Assembly (NCBI GenBank): GCA_964569315.1
Contig: CAZMUZ010000076.1
Location: 1-18,329, forward strand
Length of the DNA stretch: 18,329 nucleotides
Origin: CADEFF01 sp964569315
GTDB taxonomy: Bacteria; Pseudomonadota; Alphaproteobacteria; Dongiales; Dongiaceae
Direction: 5' to 3'
The translations under genes and the position numbers were made by a program. A model generated the notes under the pieces. It was not told the DNA's origin. It worked only from the letters and a program-made list of their open reading frames with translations, and ran no database searches. Shown here piece by piece: positions 15,061 through 18,329 of this stretch (its first letter is position 1; every line of letters begins with the position of its first letter).

Positions 15061-15600
15061 TTAGGCGGGCGGATCGGAAAGCGCAAAGCGGAAGAGCGGC
15101 AGGATGCGCCCCGGCTCGATCTCCGACGCCCGCCCGCCCGCCGGCCGGCAGCCCATCCGGCGATAGAAGCCGGCGGCGTTCGGATCGCTCTGCACCACCA
15201 GCGCCGCCGCCCCCATCCGCCGGGCCCGCTCGACGGCGTGTCGCCAGAGCGCGCGCCCGATCCCGCGGCCGATGAAGGCGGGCTCCACGAAGAAGAGGTC
15301 GAGCCCGACGCCGTCCGGTTCCGGCTCGAAGCCATAGACCCCGAGCAGCGCGGGCGCGCCGGCGCGTGCGGGATCGGCTTCGGCGACGTAGTGGGCGTTG
15401 TCGCGGATCATGCCGGGGAGGATCCGCATGACGCTGCGGCAGCGGGCGAGGAAGGCCGCGTCGTAATCCCAATGGGCCTTGGAGCGCAGGGCGAGCTCGG
15501 TCAGCGCCTCCGCCTCGTCGGCGCGCGCACGCCGGATGCGGAAGCGGAGCGTCGTGTCCGCTGGCCGCGCGGTCGGCGTCGCACCCGGTGGTTTCTCCAT
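15061..15600 (-). CDS. GNAT-family N-acetyltransferase
   Basis: This is a 179-residue GNAT protein. Residues 18-60 form the N-terminal arm (TLRFRIRRARADEAEALTEL, ALRSKAHWDYD). Motif A is at 100-130: LDLFFVEPAFIGRGIGRALW, with GRGIGRA as the acetyl-CoA loop. Motif B at 134-151 reads LVVQSDPNAAGFYRRMGC, the usual NAxxFYxxxGF-like end. It is probably cytoplasmic; the acceptor substrate is unknown. The ATG at 15600 has no Shine-Dalgarno but sits 7 nt after a -10-like TACACT with a -35 CTGACA, so a leaderless mRNA is plausible. The H1-like/pmbA frame follows on the same strand after 46 nt. Confidence 0.85.
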   Translation of the reverse strand: MEKPPGATPTARPADTTLRFRIRRARADEAEALTELALRSKAHWDYDAAFLARCRSVMRILPGMIRDNAHYVAEADPARAGAPALLGVYGFEPEPDGVGLDLFFVEPAFIGRGIGRALWRHAVERARRMGAAALVVQSDPNAAGFYRRMGCRPAGGRASEIEPGRILPLFRFALSDPPA

Positions 15601-15607
15601 CGGGGGA

Positions 15608-15635
15608 AGTGTAGCGCCTCCGACGCGGATGTCAG
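15608..15635 (-). promoter_or_regulatory. Candidate leaderless promoter of the acetyltransferase
   Basis: On the minus strand, -35 CTGACA (15635-15630), a 16-bp spacer and -10 TACACT (15613-15608) lie 7 nt before the ATG at 15600. Transcription would start at or next to the ATG, matching the absence of a ribosome binding site. Confidence 0.45.
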
Positions 15636-15660
15636 CCGCAGCGCATCGGACGCACCCCCC

Positions 15661-15830
15661 GCCCTCGCCCTCCCCCGCAAGGGGGGAGGGAATTCTCGGA
15701 CGTGCCGCATCGCCCCCTCCGAGGGGGAGGGGATTGGAAGTTCGTCGCTGCCTTCCCGCCGCGAGGGCGAGGGAATTCTCTGACGTGCCGCATCGCCCCC
15801 TCCCCCTCGGAGGGGGGAGGGAGGGGTGGG
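15661..15830. repeat. Two copies of a dispersed GC-rich palindromic intergenic repeat
   Basis: The cores 15688-15720 and 15771-15803 are 32/33 identical (containing GACGTGCCGCATCGCCCCCT) and match the copy near 2712-2744. Each is flanked by C-rich/G-rich arms that can pair: CCCTCCCCC (15668-15676) with GGGGGAGGG (15682-15690), and CCCCCTC (15713-15719) with GAGGGGG (15721-15727). They fill the 310-bp gap between leuA and the acetyltransferase, which holds no gene. They resemble REP-like elements of alphaproteobacteria; they may also end leuA transcription. Confidence 0.7.
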
Positions 15831-15846
15831 GGTGCGAAGGACTCCG

Positions 15847-15922
15847 CGCAGCGCCGCCGCGCGAAGCTCGCTATTTCCCCGCTGCGGCAGCGGCGCCCGC
15901 GCGAGCCCCGCTACTTCGCCGC
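15847..15922. repeat. Imperfect duplication spanning the leuA stop codon
   Basis: Two about 36-bp copies, 15847-15882 and 15887-15922, are offset by 40 bp. On the minus strand they share the pattern GCGGsGAArTAGCGrG..TCGCGCGG, so the leuA end and its TAG (15913-15911) are repeated downstream as an AAATAG (15873-15871). Roughly 80% identity by eye. Confidence 0.55.
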
Positions 15923-17674
15923 CGCGGTGGCGCTGGCGATGCGGTTGGCGGCGCTGGTGAGGGCGCGGAGCGAGGCGGTCACGATGTTGGAATGCTTGCC
16001 GACGCCGAAGAGGGTGCGGCCGTCCTTGGCACTCACCTCGACATAGGCGATGGCGGTCGCGTCCGCGCCGCGGCCGACCGCATGCTCGCTGTAATCCACC
16101 ACGCGCATCTCGATGCCGGCCTCGCGCGCGAGCGCATCGACATAGGCCGCGATCGGCCCGTTGCCCTGCCCGTGAATGTCGCGCTTCCGGCCGTCGATCT
16201 CGACGCTCGCGGCCATGTTGCGCTGCTCGGTCGCGTGGCTGTCCGGCAGCGTGCGGTGGTTGTGGAAGCGAAGCGGCCCCGGCGCCTCGAGATAGGTGCG
16301 CTCGAAGGCGCCCCAGATGTCGGCGCTCGAGAGCTCCTTGCCGCTCGCATCGGCGATCTCCTGCACCACCTGGCTGAACTCGATCTGCAGGCGGCGCGGC
16401 AAGGTCACGCCGTAGTCGCGCTCCAGCAAGAAGGCGATGCCGCCATTGCCGGACTGCCTGTTGACGCGAATCACCGCCTGGTAGTCGCGCCCCAGATCCT
16501 TCGGGTCGATCGGGAGATAGGGCACCTCCCAGAGCGGGCTGTTGCTGCGCTTGAGGGCGGCGAGCCCTTTCTTGATCGCGTCCTGGTGCGAGCCGGAGAA
16601 GGCGGTGAAGACGAGGTCGCCCGCGTAAGGATGCCGCGGATGCACCGGGAGCTGGTTGCAATATTCCGCGACCCGCCGGATCTCGTCGATGTCGGAAAGG
16701 TCGAGGTTCGGCGCCACACCCTGGCTGTAGAGATTGAGCGCCAAGGTCACCACGTCCACATTGCCGGTGCGCTCGCCATTGCCGAAGAGCGTCGCCTCGA
16801 TGCGGTCGGCGCCGGCCATCACGCCGAGCTCGGCCGCCGCCACGCCGGTGCCGCGGTCGTTATGCGGGTGGAGGCTGAGCACGATCGAATCGCGCTGCTT
16901 CACGTTGCGCGAGAACCATTCGATCTGGTCGGCATAGATGTTGGGCGTCGCCATCTCGACGGTGGCGGGGAGGTTCAGGATCACCTTGCGGGCGGGTGTC
17001 GGCTCCCAAACATCCATCACCGCCTCGCAGATCGCGCGGGCGAACTCGATCTCGGTGCCGGTGAAGCTCTCCGGCGAATACTGATAGACGACTTCCGTCT
17101 CCGGCATCGCCTCGGCGAGCTCGCGTACGAGCTTCGCGCCGGTGACCGCGATGTCGATGATGCCCTTCTCGTCGAGCCCGAACACCACGCGGCGCTGCAG
17201 CTCGGAGGTGGAGTTGTAGAGATGCACGATCGCGCGGCGCGCGCCCCTGATCGCCTCGTAGGTGCGGCGGATGAGCGGCTCGCGCGACTGGGTCAGCACC
17301 TGGATGGTGACGTCCCCGGGGATGCGGTCCTGCTCGACGAGCTCGCGCACGAAATCGAAATCGGTCTGCGAGGCGGCGGGGAAGCCGACCTCGATCTCCT
17401 TGAAGCCCATGCGGACGAGCGTGTCGAACATGCGGCGCTTGCGCTCGGGGCCCATCGGCTCGATCAGCGCCTGGTTGCCGTCGCGCAGATCGACCGAGCA
17501 CCAGATCGGCGCCTTCTCGATGGTGCGGCCGGGCCATTGCCGGTCGGCGAGTTTGATTGGCGCGAAGGGACGGTATTTCTCGCCGGGGACGAAGGCGGCG
17601 GGGCTTCTTTCCGTCGAGGTCCCGGGCGATCGGGCCGGATCGGGGTTCTGCGGCGGAACGTTATGGCGGTTCAT
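15911..17674 (-). CDS. leuA: 2-isopropylmalate synthase, long type
   Basis: This 587-residue enzyme catalyses the first committed step of leucine synthesis: acetyl-CoA plus 2-oxoisovalerate gives 2-isopropylmalate. The HMGL-like TIM barrel (about 55-330) shows the metal-site LRDGNQA (63-69), HPHNDRGTG (H269, H271) and GNGERTGN (299-306). The C-terminal allosteric LeuA dimerisation domain (about 450-575) includes IHGQGNGPIAAYVDAL and GVGKHSNIVTASLRAL. The RQWPGRTIEKAPIWCSVDLR start and the length fit the long LeuA type, as in actinobacteria and many proteobacteria. I chose the ATG at 17674 because GAGGAG lies upstream (8 nt spacing); an in-frame ATG at 17722 would add 16 atypical residues. The long upstream region looks like a leucine attenuator. 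Confidence 0.96.
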   Translation of the reverse strand: MNRHNVPPQNPDPARSPGTSTERSPAAFVPGEKYRPFAPIKLADRQWPGRTIEKAPIWCSVDLRDGNQALIEPMGPERKRRMFDTLVRMGFKEIEVGFPAASQTDFDFVRELVEQDRIPGDVTIQVLTQSREPLIRRTYEAIRGARRAIVHLYNSTSELQRRVVFGLDEKGIIDIAVTGAKLVRELAEAMPETEVVYQYSPESFTGTEIEFARAICEAVMDVWEPTPARKVILNLPATVEMATPNIYADQIEWFSRNVKQRDSIVLSLHPHNDRGTGVAAAELGVMAGADRIEATLFGNGERTGNVDVVTLALNLYSQGVAPNLDLSDIDEIRRVAEYCNQLPVHPRHPYAGDLVFTAFSGSHQDAIKKGLAALKRSNSPLWEVPYLPIDPKDLGRDYQAVIRVNRQSGNGGIAFLLERDYGVTLPRRLQIEFSQVVQEIADASGKELSSADIWGAFERTYLEAPGPLRFHNHRTLPDSHATEQRNMAASVEIDGRKRDIHGQGNGPIAAYVDALAREAGIEMRVVDYSEHAVGRGADATAIAYVEVSAKDGRTLFGVGKHSNIVTASLRALTSAANRIASATAAAK

Positions 17675-17710
17675 GGTCTCTACTCCTCTGGGCGCGCCGT
17701 GACCCGCTTT

Positions 17711-17763
17711 GGGCTCAGCCAAGAATGGGGGCTTATCCCAACATGGGGCTCATCCAAGCACGC
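17711..17763. repeat. Three imperfect 17-18-bp direct repeats in the leuA 5' region
   Basis: GGGCTCAGCCAAGAATGG, GGGCTTATCCCAACATG and GGGCTCATCCAAGCACG begin at 17711, 17729 and 17746 on the plus strand, between the hairpins and the leuA ribosome binding site. The role is unknown; a protein-binding site or slippage product is possible. Confidence 0.5.
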
Positions 17764-17789
17764 GAATTCGGATTTCGCGAAATGCGGAA

Positions 17790-17819
17790 GCGGCCTTGAA
17801 AGCGGCCGCCGGGCGGCCG
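17790..17819 (-). promoter_or_regulatory. Overlapping alternative hairpins before leuA (attenuator candidate)
   Basis: Arms CGGCCG at 17814-17819 and 17803-17808 pair around a 5-nt loop. Arms GGCCGC at 17804-17809 and GCGGCC at 17790-17795 also pair. The two stems share 17804-17808, so they exclude each other, as attenuators require. The first stem begins 7 nt after the stop of the Leu-rich frame. The T-run after the second stem is weak (TTCCGCATTT). Confidence 0.45.
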
Positions 17820-17826
17820 ATCGAAC

Positions 17827-17943
17827 TCAGACCCGGCGACCGCTGCTAAGTCGCGCGCCGAGGAGCAGGCGCGACAGGAGCGCGGACGCGGAACGGCCGT
17901 CAAGCGCGGAGGCGATATTAAAGGTGCGAGATCGGGAGGGCAT
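17827..17943 (-). CDS. Candidate leucine leader peptide, 38 aa
   Basis: This minus-strand frame starts MPSRSRTFNIASALDG and contains ALLSRLLLGARL: seven Leu in total, five of them within seven residues. The Leu run lies in the loop of a 7-bp stem GTCGCGC/GCGCGAC (17850-17856 and 17869-17875). Its stop is 7 nt before the alternative hairpins. This fits ribosome-stalling control of leuA by charged tRNA-Leu. Weak point: no Shine-Dalgarno before ATG 17943 or the in-frame ATG 17985 (52 aa). Confidence 0.4.
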   Translation of the reverse strand: MPSRSRTFNIASALDGRSASALLSRLLLGARLSSGRRV

Positions 17944-18013
17944 GGCGGAGAACCGGTTCGGGCTTCGACGGGACTTCCGGGACATGGGCGTCCCGGCCGC
18001 GTGCCGGCGTCCC

Positions 18014-18067
18014 TCAGGACGCCGGGCGGCTAAGTCGCAGTGAAAGCGCCCGGGTGGTCTTTGCCAT
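18014..18067 (-). CDS. Candidate leaderless short peptide upstream of leuA, 17 aa
   Basis: The frame MAKTTRALSLRLSRPAS starts 7 nt after a -10-like TACCTT, so the AUG would be at the very 5' end of the RNA, as reported for the Sinorhizobium trp leader peptide. It has three Leu codons. Its TGA stop is the loop of a perfect 9-bp stem CCGGCGTCC/GGACGCCGG (18004-18025). It may be an upstream element of the leuA leader; the function is inferred only. Confidence 0.35.
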   Translation of the reverse strand: MAKTTRALSLRLSRPAS

Positions 18068-18074
18068 GGAGGGG

Positions 18075-18103
18075 AAGGTAGGGGGACTAGAGGTGGGGGT
18101 CAA
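18075..18103 (-). promoter_or_regulatory. Candidate promoter of the leuA leader transcript
   Basis: On the minus strand, -35 TTGACC (18103-18098), a 17-bp spacer and -10 TACCTT (18080-18075) precede the ATG at 18067 by 7 nt. The -35 is strong, the -10 moderate (3 of 6). It implies a leuA leader of about 390 nt. Confidence 0.45.
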
Positions 18104-18178
18104 GGTAGAAGGATTCGCCCCTCTTAAAATGGGCGGAGATGTGAGATCCACCATGCCCGTCCGTCAACTAGGCCGAAG

Positions 18179-18328
18179 CTATCCATGATAAAGCACGCCA
18201 ATAATTGCGCGCGCGCTCGTTACACTCTGAAACCCCTCGTGTGGCTTGCCAACGGAAAGGACTTGTGAGGAACCGAGGCCACCGATGCTTTCGAATTGCC
18301 GCAAATGACTAAGCTCGCTTGGAAGCGC
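18179..18328 (-). other. Open fragment at the right edge, unidentified
   Basis: A 49-codon minus-strand frame enters from the right edge and ends at TAG 18181-18179. Its tail GKPHEGFQSVTSARAIIG faintly recalls the GFKS..AR..I.G stretch near the C-terminus of IS6-type transposases, but the following MIRKGQ-like end is missing. It could be a remnant or chance. No other gene is seen in 18104-18329. Confidence 0.2.
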
Positions 18329-18329
18329 G

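Noticed and set aside
17675..17722. Upstream in-frame start for leuA
   Set aside because: It adds 16 non-conserved residues over the direct-repeat region, whereas GAGGAG precedes the ATG at 17674.
15479..18043. Plus-strand open frame of 854 codons opposite leuA
   Set aside because: It runs through leuA antisense, the palindromic repeats and the leuA leader; no domain is visible and leuA is unambiguous.

Overview
The window is high-GC DNA with alphaproteobacterial gene content: a membrane-bound nitrate reductase operon, a long-type leuA, pmbA, a Lys/Ala-rich histone H1-like sequence, and GC-rich 'GGGGGAGGG' palindromic intergenic repeats. A member of the Hyphomicrobiales or Rhodospirillales is my best guess. 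No rRNA, tRNA or CRISPR array was found, so this placement is inference.

Left part (1-3787). A GNAT acetyltransferase runs off the left edge on the minus strand. It diverges from a 661-residue SARP-like regulator (winged helix, BTAD, TPR tail). Their shared intergenic region holds three tandem 11-bp direct repeats just upstream of a -10-like hexamer, the layout SARP-type proteins bind. Next comes about 1.1 kb with almost no coding sequence. It contains one copy of a dispersed GC-rich repeat, a 32-residue single-TM peptide gene with its own ribosome binding site and a strong downstream hairpin, and an NnrR/FNR-geometry box upstream of narK.

Middle (3788-12450). A compact plus-strand operon narK-narG-narH-narJ-narI-parvulin, with gaps of 10-16 nt or ATGA overlaps. 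It encodes the complete quinol:nitrate reductase: Mo-bisMGD catalytic subunit, Fe-S subunit, assembly chaperone and cytochrome b subunit. It also encodes a NarK1-like transporter and a cytoplasmic parvulin peptidyl-prolyl isomerase translationally coupled to narI. The proposed logic is nitrate import, reduction on the cytoplasmic face with quinol oxidation, and folding or maturation help from NarJ and perhaps the isomerase.

Right part (12451-18329). A decayed IS1595-type transposase C-terminus separates the nar operon from minus-strand housekeeping genes. These are pmbA/tldE (open in frame into a histone-H1-like Lys/Ala/Pro-rich extension of 264 codons), a second GNAT acetyltransferase, and leuA. 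The stop-codon regions of both pmbA and leuA are tandemly duplicated. leuA is preceded by a region that looks like a leucine attenuator: a promoter, a leaderless short peptide frame, a second frame with clustered Leu codons, and mutually exclusive GC-rich hairpins.

Most interesting items: the 11-bp operator repeats, the 32-aa membrane peptide with its hairpin, the H1-like/PmbA fusion, the leuA leader, and the stop-codon-spanning tandem repeats.
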